Positions 38,501 through 54,532 of a DNA stretch of 64,000 bases are shown here, piece after piece. Under the pieces are notes generated by a model. That model had not been told where the DNA came from. It did no database searches and saw only the letters and a list, made by a program, of their open reading frames with translations. The position numbers were made by a program, and so were the translations under genes. This stretch comes from Deroplatys truncata (Eukaryota; Arthropoda; Insecta; Mantodea; Mantidae), in the NCBI GenBank assembly GCA_030765065.1, contig CM060989.1:33409501-33473500 (forward strand), read 5' to 3'. Numbering within the stretch: the first letter of the stretch is position 1; each line of letters begins with the position of its first letter.

Positions 38501-41500
38501 TCATGAAATATGTCAACTCCCTCATGTAAATTGTTTATCTTATTCACATTCTATGCATACAGGATATAAGTTTGCCATTTTTACTTTCTCTACTACGTAT
38601 AGTAAGTAGGGGAAGTATTGTATTCCACCCAAAAATTCGATACCGAGATTTCACCGGAAATACATGTTTTGAGACTCCCTGAGTCCAAAAAAAGCATTTT
38701 TGGAAACCTGTTTGTGTGTGTGTCTGTGAACGGCATAACTCAGAAATGAAGTCAGATAAACACCAAACTTGGTATTTAGGTTCAGTATCTACCAGAGATG
38801 CGACATGAAGGTGTTCAAGAAAATCCCCCCCACACCAGATTACACTTTACATGGAACATTTTTCGAAAATTTTAATTTTCTCAAAAATGGCTCCAACGAT
38901 TTTGATTAAAATATCATATGTTTAAGATATTTTCATGACAAATGAAATGTATATCTTGAATTTCCTGGGAATGTCTCCAAAAGTATTCTTCATTGTGAAT
39001 GACTTTTGCATAACTGGTAAACCATAAGAGATAGACAAAATTTTACTACATAACAAATGTAGATCGCATTAAAATACACAATTTATGTCATATACATTTT
39101 TTTTGTGGGTTGAACCATTTTCGAGATATTGCTTGTTATTCCCTTAAATTTTCCAATACTTATACGTTTTCTCAAATTCGTTATTCATTTTTTTTTCGTC
39201 CTGGTAATGCAAAGAGAATGGAATACTCCACATAGCAACCCGCTCTTAAAATATTTGACTATCGCTTAAAGCCTACCAATTCCCCTTGCATCTACAAGAA
39301 AATTAACAATAAGGTTAACATCTTGATATCTCGATTAACATGAAGCATATGGAGAATAAGAGTTTGTAAAAATAGTTTGTACAAGAGTAGAGAAAGTCAT
39401 GTGAGTATAACACATCAGATTTTTTATGACAGTGTTTATTTTATAATTCATGGTATAAAGTATGAGACTAAAATATGCATATAGCCTAGGAAGGCTATTG
39501 CTTTAATGCATGTTTATTGTAGTACCAGGAAGAAGTTAAGCTGTTTGACAAAGTAGTATTATCAGGTCTTCAAGGATTCTTATAAAACAGAATTCCCTTT
39601 ATTTTACATGCAATTTTTGCACATTAACTGCTCTAAAATTTTACACCTTCTAAATTTCATGTCGTTGCAAAATTGCTGTGCTGGACAAGGGAAAGTTTTA
39701 TGGGGTTCAGTTTCAGGATGTTGGCAGGTATGCATTGTATTGTAAAATAGCAGCTCTTCTTCTTCAGATTCCAGATTAAGTCATCCATGACAAGGTTCCA
39801 CGTGAAAGGCAATAAAGTGTCTCCCTGGGGATAACTCCTCACTGCTGTGCATAATGTAGCATATTGAATTAAACCAAATATGCTTATGCATAGACACAAA
39901 CACACTGAAAGAAAAATAAACATTCTGAAGTGTTGAGTGATCTTGCATCTCAAGCTCTGATTCATTCCTGCTGTGTTTACCAACTTTGGTCACTGGTGTA
40001 ATGACATGTTCAAGTGTAGAAATATTGCAATGCAATGTGTTGACTAAGTCAGCTTCATTCACAGCTGTTAACACTGCAAGATTACATGCCACCATTGTTT
40101 TCATGTTTTCGTTAGATATAAGAACAGATAGAATGCAGCAATGATTTGCCTGTGAGACATATAAAGGCAGGCAATGAAGGAATCAGCAGGACTTCATGCT
40201 TTCGTCCATGCCTTCCATTACTGGTGTCTGGAGTAGAAAAAAAAAAAAAATTAAATTTATAAACATCAAGAAATATTAAAGGTTTATCTCAAAAGTATTA
40301 GATATACAGTAGAACATCTGTTATCCAAAGCACTTTTAACTGAAATAACATTTAACTAAAATGACTAAAAAAATTAGTATTTTTGGTCAAAACTAATTGA
40401 AACATGGTTTGTGAATTTATGTTAGCAATGACAAAGGGAATGCGTAACAGAATGCACTGACTCTGACTGACTGTTTCCATCCCTTCTCTAGTTAACTGTT
40501 TTGACTCTTTTGTTAATGGCAAGCGGCCCTTTCTTTTGTTAACTGTCAGTCATTTACGGTCACAGTCACAGCAACAGACTGTTATTACTGCAACTTAAGT
40601 ATTCTTGGTGGGGAACATAGTATTGCTGGAAGGGATTTCCCAGTTATCATCAAGTACTTACACTAATGAGAAGAAAGTGAATCTACCTTACTCTTTCTAA
40701 AAATCTTTGCCAGATAGCATTATGATTTGTCAAAAAATGTGAAGAATCAAAGCCTTCAAACGTTTTGGTAATTAAATGATGGCGTGACATAGTGGCTGGA
40801 AAATGAAAAGAAAAAAAAGCAAATGGAAGACTTTCTCAAACAAAATTAGTACTCTATATATAATTAAAAGTATTGTATGCACTATGGAGCATTTCTTTTG
40901 TAAATACACTAGCTTGCATTTATTAAATACTTTAACATTGTATGTATATGTAGTCTTCATGTATTTTCATCTAAACCTTCAGAAACCATTTCTTAACCCC
41001 TAAAAATGACATTTTTATTTTTATCCAAAACCACCTCCCCCCCCCCTTTGTTCTGATTGACAGAGGCTCTACTGTACTTCAATACCACCAGCATCAAGAG
41101 TATTATGATAATGCCATATTAATCCTATCCCCATTAATAATTATTGTACAAATCACTGCATGTTTCCATCAAATACTTTATGAAATAAAAAATTTAAAAA
41201 ATGAATACAAGGCTCTATTTCTAAACAACCTTGAATTTTTAATTTGTTTAAACTAAATTTGGAATGAAATATTCTGGTAAATTTTCTTCAAAATCCTATA
41301 AAATCTCAACTCCACATTTGCATTTGTATGTTAGACTCTGTTATGATAGCTCCCATTATTCATTATGTGTACAGTGTGATTTTTTGATGGTAAGGCCACA
41401 GATTGCCTGTATGCGTGCTCTGCACCTTTAGTACTGGGGATTTTCATTCCGTAACTCCCGTGTTGACTTGCTCACAAGTGTAGTAACATGCACTATGAGT

Positions 41501-44500
41501 ACTAACCTTGCTTGAAGTGGAATCCACCTGCATGAAGACATTCCTGGCATCTTGGAATGAAATTTCCATTCACACGCATAGTTTTCTTGCGTAATGCTCA
41601 TAATTTCTGTTTTTATATTGTCCTTAAGTTTGTCTTTGGTGTTGGAATTGTTTCTATAAAATTTTTTTAGGGTTTCCCACAAATAGATGTACCAATTTCA
41701 TCAATTTTTTTCCTCTGTTGGAACATTTTGTTTTTGCTTCTTAGGTTTAGCAATCCCATTGTCCTAAACTTATTAAGCAGACATCTAACAGTTACTTGGA
41801 ATTGGAACACCGGGAAATTTCTCCTGAAATTGTCTAACCAAATCACACACAACACAGGTGTCTTGAATATACTTTAACCTTTTAGATGCACATGTCAACT
41901 CTCTTTACAGCACGAACACAGCAGCGACTAAAACACAGCTGATAAAGATAACCTTGAATGCATCATGCACTGCCAGTTGCGCATCGGAAAAGTACTGAGG
42001 TTACTGCAGTACAGCATGCTATGCATATAGCCAGTCTGTGGCCTCACCTTAAAACACCTGCACTATACTTTACCTATTATGTGATCTGCAGAGATTATAT
42101 TTTCATTACAAGTATGAATTACTCTTTGCAGGTACTCAGTGGAGAGAAACGGCCAGTATGGTATGTGTTCTCAGGAATGGGATCCCAGTGGGCTGGCATG
42201 GGAAAAGACCTCATGCAGCTTGAAGCGTTTGCACAGGGAATTCGCAAATGTGCTGCAGCTTTAGAACCAGAAGGCATCGATTTACATGAGTTAATCATGA
42301 GCAATGATGACACTACCTTTGATAATGTTCTCAACTCTTTTGTCTCGATTGCAGCAGTTCAGGTGGGTTCTAGTGATCATGTTGCCATTATTTTGACAAA
42401 CAAATGCACAATCATATAAAACAGCTAATGCTGTAAAACATAATGAATTTGAAATTGTGGACATTCTAGGTTGCATTGGTGGATGTTCTGACTTCGCTTG
42501 GGATTCACCCAGATGGTATTGTAGGACACTCCGTTGGTGAAGTAGGTTGTGCTTATGCTGATGGAACATTCTCAGCTGAACAGGCAGTGTTGGCAGCATA
42601 TTGGAGAGGACGCTGCATTCTTGAATCAAAGTTACCTCCTGGATCTATGGCTGCTATAGGTGTGTAGGCATTTACATTACTTTATACTTCCTTTAACAAA
42701 ATGAATATCTTTTACTCAAGTAAATTGAAGCATCATGCAGAGTAAATTTTGTCCATTTTGTTTGATTTAAACATGTTTCTTAAAGAAAACCTGTTTTGTG
42801 TTGTCAAAAATACATTGTGTTTCAAGAAAATCTTCTGGAATCAGTGGATTGCTATTGGATGATAAGTAAATTTTCTGTGCAACATGGTCTGCTTCTCTCA
42901 AACAAAAGGAGAGACCAATAGCAGAAGAAAAACTCGGAATATGTATATATAATCAGCTGCTCTGATTGTAAAAAGATACATATATCTTAGAAAAAACAAG
43001 AAAACTTTGATTTCAAATTAAGCTTAGTTATATTTAACATGAGAAGAACTGTTCAAAAGCCATAAAGGGGAGGGGAAAGGAGGAAGAAAGAATAAACAGA
43101 GGAAAAAATTACAAACTTTAAAACATATTCTGTCAGATAACCATTTATGCTTAGGAAAATGTAAACATACCACCAACCTGGCTAGAGTTGACCTGGTGCT
43201 TTAAATCAACCACTTTTGCATGTGATGGTTTGAAGCCTGCATAAGGTGTTTATGCATTTACTGAGTCTTGACATGGCATGACCTTGGATACCATACTATG
43301 CAACGTATTGCACATGTGAATTTTGCTCTTTGCTTTAATTGTTGCTATTCCAGCAGAAATATTACCAACTACAAAAATCTAAAACAACTAAAACCTGTCA
43401 AACTTCCAGTAGTATAAACACTTTCCATATGTATTTTATGCATATGTTATATATCAAAAGATGACATTTTCTCTTTTGACATATATTAAATTATTCCATA
43501 TTTTTTCATGCTGTGACATTAAAAATGTTTTGACATCAGTTAAAAACATTTTTCTGTACTGTCTTACAATGTGTTGTATTGATAGATAGATTTTGTATAA
43601 ATATTATATTTAGTTTGTTTTTTGTTTTTCATGTTTGCTACTGTACTTAGACCTAATAAATTGATTTCATTTTCACTAAAACTTATTGCAACACATACAC
43701 AAAAAAGGGTAATTACAGAGCAGTTACTGCAACCCCTTGAATCAGCAGAACTGTGCTACAACTGGTGGTAGACTTTTAAGGGTTTTTTTAAACATAGTTT
43801 CACACTTGGGGGATAATTAATTATGGGGTATCTATCAGTATTAAGTACTTAAAGCTGTTTACTGGTTGTTTGTAAGAAATATTTTTTTCTGAAATTATAA
43901 GCAAAGATATTATAAAATATACTTGACTCTAGCTAGATTGACAATACAGTATAAAATATTTTGAAAATAGCTAATGCTACAAAAAAGATGGACACAAATT
44001 GTGTACTTTAATAGCTTCTATATACCAAGGTTTAAAAAGAAAAAACAAAAGTATGTGTGTTCATGTGATTTTGAGAGTGAGGGAAAGATATTGTGTGCAC
44101 AGGCAGAATGAGCATGTATGTGTGAATTATTTCTGCAGGACTATCGTGGGAAGAAACAAAAGCACGCTGTCCCTCAGAGGTGGTACCAGCATGTCATAAT
44201 AGTGCTGATAGTGTTACTGTATCTGGACCTACAGAAGCTGTGTCTAAATTTGTCAAAACTCTTCAGGCAGAAGGAATCTTTGCAAAAGAGGTGAAAAGCT
44301 CAGGAGTAGCCTTCCATAGCCGTTATATAGCAGAGGCTGCACCAAAGCTACGCAAATGCCTTGAACAAGTAAGCAATCAATAGTGTAATTAACTAGTGAT
44401 AATTTTCTAGTTGGGAAAAAAAAAAGTGCAAAAATTTACTAAGAAAATTTCTAGAAAAATCATTAGAGAACTGGGAAGAAAGAAAGAAAAAAAAATGCCA

Positions 44501-47500
44501 AACCTTTGGTGTTATGGCTGTAATTACCTAAGCTATAGATCAAGACATAGAGAATAATAGACAAAAATATTTTCTTAAGGAGCTCAGGTGACTTTAGAAA
44601 TGCAATGTCCCCACTCGCCAATGAATAACATTCTTACTATGGGATAACCACAGTGTTAAAATGCATGATGGACTAAAGAGTGGGGGGGGGGGGGAAATAG
44701 CAACTCAAAGTAATGTATTAAAAATTGTTAGATTTTTGTATAGCATTATGGAAATAAATAAATGCATACCATGGGAGGTAAATTTATCATTCACTAAGTG
44801 ATGGACGCCTTTAATTTTAAAATCCGGCCATTCAGTAGCTTTTTTTTTTATTCTCTACAGTTTAAATTTTAATTTAATAACATTAATCTCATTAGAAGTT
44901 TTGATTTATCTAGAGAAAATCAAAATTTGAGTGGGATTTGAGTACCTCACGATTAAACGAAAGTATATAAAGATTACAACAAATAAATGCACTAAAATAT
45001 TAAATTGCTAATTTAATTGATCAAATTGCTTCCATATAATGTTTTTCTTTTCTCATGCTGTTTTTTTGGTGAAGCTAACTTTGAATATTTTTGCGGAAAA
45101 CAAATGATGATTGCAAACAAATTAACAGATGCTAGGTATATGATAAAAACAGACAAATGCTAGGGAGGGGACGAAAATGTAGGATAAGCAGCCATGTTTG
45201 ATTGAAACACATTTCATAGTGTCTTATTGGTCAAAAGTACCGCATGTTCCAAAATGAATATAGGTGTTTTAAGGCTTTTTAGTATTTATTACATTTAATT
45301 TACAATTATAAATCATACATCAAATGAAGAGCAACTCGAACAGTTTGTTGGGTACATTGTTTCCTTTGTCTTCCATTAGAAAACGCTAGTAGCAAGGATG
45401 GTGATTAATAAACAAAAAGCTGTTTGTGTTTTGCAGTTTGCAAGGACAAAATCTGTAGTTACAGTGCAACATGCATTCCGTATTAGGTTCCATTGTAATC
45501 CTCCAAGAGATAATAACATCTGTAGATGGTATCATCAGTTTGAAGACAACCACCTGTCTTTATAAAGGGAAGAGTATGGGACGACCAAGATTGACTGAAG
45601 AACGTGTGAGCAAGTGAGAGAGGCTTTCACACGTAGCCCCAAGAAATCAGTTTGCAAGGCCAGTCATGAATTAGCAATTTCATTGATGTCTGTGTGGAAA
45701 GTTTTAAAGAGACGCTCACAACTATGTCCTTATTGTTTGCAGTTGTTACAGGCTCTAAAGCCTACAGACTACAGTTTACGTGCCAATGTTGCTGCATGAA
45801 GATGAAGGTTTTCTGGATCATGCCGTCTTCAGTGATGAATCAATGTTTCAGCTAAATGGAAATGTGAACACTCATAATGTGCACATCTGGGGATCATCCA
45901 AAATGTAATGTTTTTTCTGCCATATCCTGGCAGAAAGTTTATGGGCCTTTCTTTTTCAGTGAAGCAACTGTAACTGGTGTTTCCTACATGATACACTACA
46001 ACCATGGCTCTTTTGTGTATTGTGTATTATTCAATTAGAAGAAGCTGAACCAGAGAACTTTATTTGGCAGCAAGATGGTGCGCTGCCTCACTGGCATTAC
46101 TCAGTATAATTGATTAAATGACATTGTACCCAACTGCTGGATTGGCCGCAAGAGGCTGAATGACAGAGCTTGTTTCGCATGGCCTCCATGTTCAGAGGTT
46201 CATAAAGGATCATGTGTGTATGCCTATGCTACCAGCTGAAGGAATTCAAGCAGTTGTTGCAACAATTACTCCAGACACAGTGATCAAGGTTTGGGAAGAA
46301 CTCTTATCAACTGGATGTGGTCATGTGACAAATGGTGCTCGCATTGAACACTTGTAGGAAAAACTGTTTGAGTTGCTCTTTCATTTGATTTATTATTTAT
46401 AACTGTTAGTTAAATATAAGAAATACTACAAAGCCTTAAAACCCCTCCATTCATTTTGGAACACCCTATAGCATGACAGTAAGAATGTAATAGTCACATG
46501 TAAAACATACTGTACGTATTTGTGAGTAAAGCTTATTTAAAAAAAATGAGTATGTTTATGCATCACTGCTAATAACACTTTTGTGATGATTGCTGATATT
46601 GTAACATATGTTGAGAAATTGATGCTCCCATTCTTGACTTTAACTACCCAAAGACAGTAAAAAGATGTAATAAATATGTTAATGATGTTTCAGGCGTAAC
46701 AGCTTAAATAAGAATTACATAAATTAGTAGTAGTGTTTCTAAATTCTTAAAGGAGAGAATACCAGTTGTTCTTATCGATTTATGTGCTCAATTCTCTGGT
46801 TGTGTTAAATAAGAGAGAATAGACATGGCAAAAAAAAAAAAAAAAAACTGGAATAAATATGGGGGGGGGCGGATTTTAATGAGAAACATTATAGGAATTA
46901 AAAGGAATGAAATATAAAAATTCTGGGAGAATACTAATGTAAATTTTGGGGATGAATGGTTGAAGATCGGAATGAATACGGTAGAAGCATGTTCAGGAAA
47001 GCAGGAATAGTAAAATCTGAATATTAGAAAACTTTTAAAAATTTTGAATCAGTAGACTCGAACACTCATTGGTTTACTCACCACATAATTATTGCAGTAA
47101 GATGTTTTCATAGTATCTTGTCTACATTATTAGCTGCTGCCGACTGCTTTGAACATCCGGATCAAAGGTAGTTGAAAGTGTCCTCTGGCGATGTAAGTTG
47201 GAACAATTTTGCATAGGTGTTGAAGTAATTGGGAATCTTGAAGGTCATCACATGTCCTTCATGCTTCTTAATAAACCCATGAGTTAAGTTGATCAATTCA
47301 AAAATTTTAAATGTTTTTTAAAATTGGTTTCACTGTAATAAGTTCTTCCTGCATTGATCTGAATGTTAGAATTTTTGGCAGAAATAATAGTTGGCCTTCA
47401 AGACATCAACAACTTTGTTTTGGAGCCTCAAAAATGATAGACAACTTTAAGTTGGTTGTTAGATGGTATGTTGTCTATTTTATATTATAACCTGCACAGT

Positions 47501-50500
47501 GTTAAATACAAGGGATGATCAGAAACTAAGGTTACAAAGCCGATATTCCTGGAATTTTGTCCGTTATAGAGAAATTAGTAGTGTGTGGTAATTCTAATAC
47601 ATGCGGTTGGCAACTGTGCAGGTTTCAACCATCTGCCACCTACAGAGCTAGTTGTAGGTAAACACAAATTGCAACTCGTTTGGAAAGCCGGTCTCATGAG
47701 GAAATCCGCTCCGTTATTCAATTTCTGTGGGTGAAACATGTAGTTGCGGCTGAAATTCACCAGCAGCTGGTAGAGGTTTACGGAGAGACTGTAATGTCTC
47801 GTCAGCATGTTGCAGAATGTTGTCGAAAGTTTGCAGCTGATAGAGAAAATGTCACCAGCAAGGACCGCAGTGGCTAATCTAGCATGGTATCAACCGATTT
47901 GAACACAGTTCACGTGAAGGAGCTGATTAAGGATAACAGGAGGATCATGTTACGGCATATGACGGTAGAATTGGGAATGTTGTTTGGAAGCATTCGTCAC
48001 ATTGTTTACGATAACCGGAAAGTTTGTTCCTGAAGGGTCCACAAAATCTGTCCAATCAACACAAGGAGAAGTGCATGGCGGCGGCGAGTCTGCAGCTTTT
48101 GCAACGGTTCTCCACGGAAGGGAACAGTTTTCTTCACCATATTGCCACAGTGACGAAACATGGATCCACCACTACACCCCCAGCAGTAAGCAGTCATCAA
48201 TGGAGTAGAAGCACCCCTTCTCTCCAAAGACAAAGAAGTTTCTTAAATGTCACCTGCCGGAAAGGTGATGGTCATAGTGTTTTGGAACAGCGCGGGTGTC
48301 ATACTCTTGGAATTTTTGGAAAGAGGGCACATTGTGACCACTAATACTGCAAGACCTTGACATGATAGCATGAAGCAATTGGGAGGAAACGACCAGGACT
48401 TCTCACCGACGGCATCATCTTCCTTCATGGCAATGTGTGACCCTTATACAGCCTTGAAGACCACCAAGACGTTAAAGTAGTTTCACAGAGATATCAGCAA
48501 CTACCCCCATACAGCCCGGACCTCGCTCCAAGCGACTTTCACCTTTTTCCTGCTTGAGGTAGCATCTAGGAGGCTGATGATTCGCTTCAAACGAGGAGGT
48601 GAAACACTTTGCGACAACATGGCTGAACACACTAGAACAGGATTTTTACCAAGAGGGAATATACATACTCGTTCCACGAAGCAACAAGTGTCTAACCGAT
48701 ATGGAGATTATGTTGAAAAATAATCAGTTGGCTGTATTGGTTGTATGAAATAAAATGTACACATTTCACTGCAGGCTTTGTTTCCTGATCACCCCTGGTA
48801 AAAAAAATCTGATGTGTTACACTCACATGACTTTCTCTACTCTTGTACAAACTATTTTTACAAACATTTATTCTCTATATGCTTCATGTTAATGAGATAA
48901 ACATTTGCAGACTCTTATCTTATTGCCAAGTTTGTTGTAGATGTAAGGGGAATATATATTTACAAGGGCAATATAGAAATACAGTAGCCTTTAAGCATAT
49001 ACATATATCATAATAGCTGGTTGCTAGGTGCAACACCATTCCCTTTGCCACAGATTAATACTCTTTGAATATCCAAGACAAAAAAATGAATAACAAATTC
49101 CCATTTGAGAAAATAAGTATTGAAAAATTTAAGGGAATAACAAGCAATATCTCGAAAATGGTTCACTCAACAAAAAAAATGCATATGACATAAATTGTGT
49201 ATTTTAACGCGATCTACATTTTTTGTGTAGTAAAATTTTGTCTATCTCTTATGGTTTACCAGTTATGCAAAAGTCATTCACAATGAAGAATACTTTTGGA
49301 GACATTCCCAGAAAATTTGAGATATACATTTTATTTGTCATGAAAATATCTTAAATATATGATATTTTAATCAAAATCGTTAGAGCCATTTTTTGAGAAA
49401 ATTAAAATTTTCGAAAAATGTTCCATCTAAAGGGTAATCTGGGGTGGGGGGATTTTCTTGAAAACCTTCGTGACGCATCTCTGGAAGATACTGAACCTAA
49501 ATACCAAGTTTGGTGTTTATCCAACTGTTCGTTTCTGAGTTATGCTGTTCACAGTCACACAGACAGACACGCATGGACATGTTCACAAAAATGCTTTTTT
49601 TGGATTCAGGGGGCCTCAAAACATATATTTCCGGTGAAATCTCGGTATCGAATTTTTGAGCAGAATACAATACTTCCCCTACTTACTATACGTAGTAGAG
49701 AAAGTAAAAACTTGTTTAATAAGAATAATGCTTAATTAAAGACAACATTTTACTAAATAGAAATGAAAGGCATTCCTCCATTTGCAGGAATTGAGTCTCA
49801 AAAACTGATTTTGCATCAGTTTGTCTGTTTTACACAGCGTAAATTTCTTGCCCCTTGGAGAATAATTTGATGGGGTTTTGTATTGTCAGAAGACTATAAG
49901 TATCATTCATTTAAGTCCAGTATCGCTCATCTCTCTGAAGGTTTCTGTGCATTCCCAAAGCAGTGATGATTTTCTTCTGAAATTATTTTGTAAAAGGAGT
50001 TGAAGCTGTATAGGTAACAATATTTGGAATAAGTAAATCTTAATGCACTGCAACAGTATGAATTCTGTGACAGGTGATTCCAAGCCCCAGGCCACGAACG
50101 TCTAGATGGATCAGTTCATCAATCCCAGAATCTGCATGGAACACTTCTCTTGCACAGACCTCATCTGCAGCATATCATGTGAATAATCTGCTTTCTCCCG
50201 TGCTGTTCCAAGAAGCATTATCACATGTTCCAGAGGGTGCAATAGCTTTAGAGATTGCTCCACACTGTCTTCTTCAGGCAATATTGAAGAGATCTCTAGG
50301 TCCCAGCACCACCTGCATAGGGCTAATGAAGCGTCTCCATCCAAACAATTTGGAATTCTTGTTCTCCAGTATTGGCAAGTAAGTAAATACTTATAACAAT
50401 AAATATTTGTAATAAATTTTCATTTATCTTGGTAAATCATAACTTAAATTCAGTAGCAGGATGTGTTTCGTAATCCATTTGGTTACATCAACTTTATTTT

Positions 50501-53500
50501 TTGACTTGTTTAATTACATTGTTAAAGATTACTGTAGCTAGCTATGGTATGGAGGGTTACCCCACTTAAGCTCGGACGAACTTGAATCGCCCTCCCACTC
50601 TGTCATTGGTCAAACTGCTTATGTTTATTATTGCATCAGCTCACTGCAAGTGCCAGCTGTCTGCTGGGCCAGTCTGAGGCAAAGTTCACTCGTAATGGCT
50701 TCAACAATCGCTGACTTGCGGCAGGGGTACATTGTTAAGCTTTCCGATGCCGGTTACAGCCTTTCAGTGATAGCAGAAAGGCTCAAACAAAAATGTCTTA
50801 CCATAAGTAAGTCGTGTGTGGAGCATATAACACAACTGCCTAAAAATGGATTCCCTCCTGAGGCTCAGTGTGCAAAAAAGCTAGCAAGAAAAAGGCCACA
50901 ACCAACACGACCTAAAGCAGTAGTAGCCAAGGTGAGTGCAACAGTGACTCAAGAAAACCCACCAACCCAAAGAAGCATTTCCAGCCACATTGAAATATCC
51001 AAAGGGACTGTCTATCGGATAATACACAGCAATTTGGGTCTAGAACGGCGCCACAAAGCATGTGGACACGCCTTGAAAGACAGGCGCATCAGAGAATGCT
51101 TCACCAATGCAAGAAAACTCTATGAACACCACCTGGCAGGTGAAAAGTGGCCATGGGTGGTTTCTTTAGATGAAGCATGGGTTTATCTAGGTGACACAAA
51201 AAAAAACCCCAAGCCATTTCCACAAGAGGGCCAAAATAGGCTCTCCAACTTTATTCAGGAGAACAAGGAAAAGTTTTCCAAGGGATTCATGGTGGTTGCG
51301 GGTTATTGCTCTCGGGGGAAACTTGGCATACACAGAGTTGCCAACAATGTAAAAATTAATGCAGCCTACTATCAAAGGAATGTTATGGACCCAATTTTTT
51401 ATGAAGAGATTCCTCGATTGTATCGTGAGGATGCCTCAAATGTTTGGAATCCACATGGATAAAGCATCTAGTCACACTTCTCAGTCTTCCCAGCATTACT
51501 ACCACTGGAAAACTATGGAAACGGATGTCAATGTGATACCATTTAAAAGGATCCCTGTAAAGTCACCAGATGCCTCACCAATGGATTTTTGCGGATTTGG
51601 TCTGCTGAAACAGCACCTTGCTTCTCGGAGTCCCACCTCAATTGAAGGATTCTGGAAAGTCTGCCAAGAACAGTGGGCTAACATCCCCCTTCCTGTTCGT
51701 AGACACAGCCTTCTTCAATGGAAATTGTGCTGCAGAGCCATAGTTGAAGCCCGTGGAAATCACATTGAACACAATAGGTGATTGTGAAAGGGAATCTCGC
51801 CATGAAAAAACATAAGCAAAATTGTCCGAACTTAAGTGGGGCAACACTCTGTATTGCCATCTACCTGGAAGAAAAATGCATTTGTGTGTACAGAATCAAT
51901 TGGTAGTATTTCAAAATTCATTATGTGATCTTTAATCTTTAAAATAAATATAAGTAGATGTAAGTGGAGAAAAAAGTGTGTAAAAAAGTTGTGGATTCTT
52001 TCTAACATGATTGGATACAATATTGAGGTATGTAAATTGATTGGATACAATATTGCAATTTACAGAGAATAAATTGACTATCAACATCACTCAACTTCAA
52101 AGTTGAGCAAATGTAGATCACAAGTTGCTTTAACTCTGTATCATATCACCTGTGATTTTTACTGGCATGTTAAGAGTTCATTATTGAAAAATGGCAATAT
52201 TTCATAAACTGCGCTCTAGTAATATTTATCTCCCTTTTTAATCTTCAATTAAACCAGCAATTATGGTATAATGAAACTAGAAACAGAATAATTCTGTTAT
52301 ATGTAGCGTAGTTGGTAATTCAGATATTCGCATTTGTGTTTATAGACTCTACAATGCAGGTTTGCAACCAAAACTATCAAAGTTACATCAGAAGGTGAGC
52401 TATCCTGTTTCAAGAGGTACTCCAATGATTGCACCTTTAATAAAATGGGACCATTCATCAGAATGGAGTGTTGCTGATTTTGGAGGAAAGGTATAACTTT
52501 GTACTCTACTTATATTGTTATTTCATATAGCTTTTATTTCACTGGAAAACTCTGCACCTAAAACTGTAGGGTGTCTCAATGAAACAAAATTTTTTTGTAA
52601 CTTCAGAACATTTTGTCACAAAATTCTAACAATACTGAATTGTCTGCTGCCCCCCAGTTGAAAGATTGGCTTATTTTGCCAGAAAAGAGTGTGGAAGGAA
52701 GGTATTGCATAAAGATAGGATGATAGGAAATTGAAGGTAGGGTTTGTGCAGTCCTACAAGTTCTGTAATGTCGGGAACTGCCTTCCGTTGAAAAGGAGCG
52801 GATGAAGTATAGATTCTAGACTGCAATCATGACTGTGACCCTGCTGCCATCCAGATGATTGATTGTGGAATTTAGGAAAAGGTTTAGGAGGACGTGTCTT
52901 TATTTATTGCTCAGTGCATAGATGTCATTCATGTGGCAAGTCTGCTTCGTGAGCTGGGATGAATGATCGTATAATGATTTGGTGATCTTGATGTGCCTTT
53001 TTAATTTGGTGTTTCTCATTATCCAAGACCTGGGGAGTAGCATCTATAGTATCTGTCTGTTGCTGGCATGATACTGGGTTGATGAAAATGAGTTGGCTAG
53101 ATTGCTGCTTCTATGACGTGAAGATGGAGCTGGGCTTTGTTCTCATAATATTTCTTCTAAGGCCGAGAGCCACACCAAGATATTCAGAACCTTTGAGTGG
53201 AAGTGTTGAACTGCATCTGAGATCACCTGGAGTTCCCTGTCATCATTGGTATCCATTAATCTGTTCAATGCCATTTATCATAAATTTGAAGCTGTGGCAT
53301 ATCTCAACATGTCATAGATGTAAAGCTGATTCATAACATCAGTGACAGACCAACTGCCGCAAGAAGAGCAGACAACCGTAATCAGCATGCTCAGATGCCA
53401 GAGACTTTTCTCGCCTTGGAATTGAGAAGGTTTTCCTTTGAGGAGCTAGCAAGATTTCATTAAAATGATGCCACATCATTATAGTATCATCTCACTGTAT

Positions 53501-54482
53501 GCAACTTCCACTTAGTGAAAACATTATCCTACACTTCATTTCAGTTCACCAAATAACAAAATCGTGTACACTTTTCTTAGAAAACGAAGTTTGGCAGCAG
53601 ATGGATTTAGGAAATGAGGTGCTTCAATGTCTACAAAAATATTTTACACCGGTCAAATGAAGCAGAATTGTGATACACATATTTTGTTATTGTTAATCAT
53701 TGAAAAATGTAAAATTGTATTGTAATCGTTATTTTATTTCATCCTCAAGTCTATTTGTACAACATGGGAAATGTCAAAACACTATTTACAGTAATATGTA
53801 CAAACATCAGTGATTTAACAAACAAGCACTTAGAAAAGTTGGTAATATTTTATCACTAATAAGAAGTATACATAACATTCTTGGAATGGATTGTAACAAT
53901 TTTTCAACTTTCCTTCCTTCCTGTTTACTGATTTATGGTGGCAGTTCTCAGTCATATGCAACAAAAAATATAAAATCAGCATTAGTTGTTATCTAGACAG
54001 ACACTTCAGTAGTTATATATATGGAAGAGATGACCATATTCATATCATTTAAGTCTTTCCTCTGAATTCATCAGCTGAATAAAACTAATGGGATAGAAAG
54101 TAATTGTCGATTCTTTTTTGAAAGTTTTTTCTGAATTTATGTTTTTCAAATATATAGGAAGTTGATTATAGTATAACTGACTATACCCCTGCCATTGAAA
54201 TGTTGCACTTGATTAATGATTAAGTTGGTACACTCGCAAAAAAACAGATGAAGAGCTTTAACCGTTAGACTTCCTAAACCAATCACAAGGCAGCATTCTG
54301 GATGTTCGATGACAAAGCGGAACTTGAACTGGCTCTATTGCTGGATGTAGCTATTTCTGACCACATTTTTCAATTTGTGAATCTTTAGCATGTGAACAAC
54401 GTCAAGTTGTTATTTATATTTGTGGTTATTGTTGGATAGTATTGTTATTGTTCGTTTATACATATATTTATTTATATTTATC

Positions 54483-54532
<50 letters not shown>

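Noticed and set aside
39781..40104. 107-codon minus-strand frame as a host gene
   Set aside because: Its downstream end overlaps a LINE RT scrap, and the rest shows no motif or splice context.
42291..42629. Minus-strand 112-codon frame across exons 9-10
   Set aside because: Spans a plus-strand intron and both exons; a chance antisense frame.
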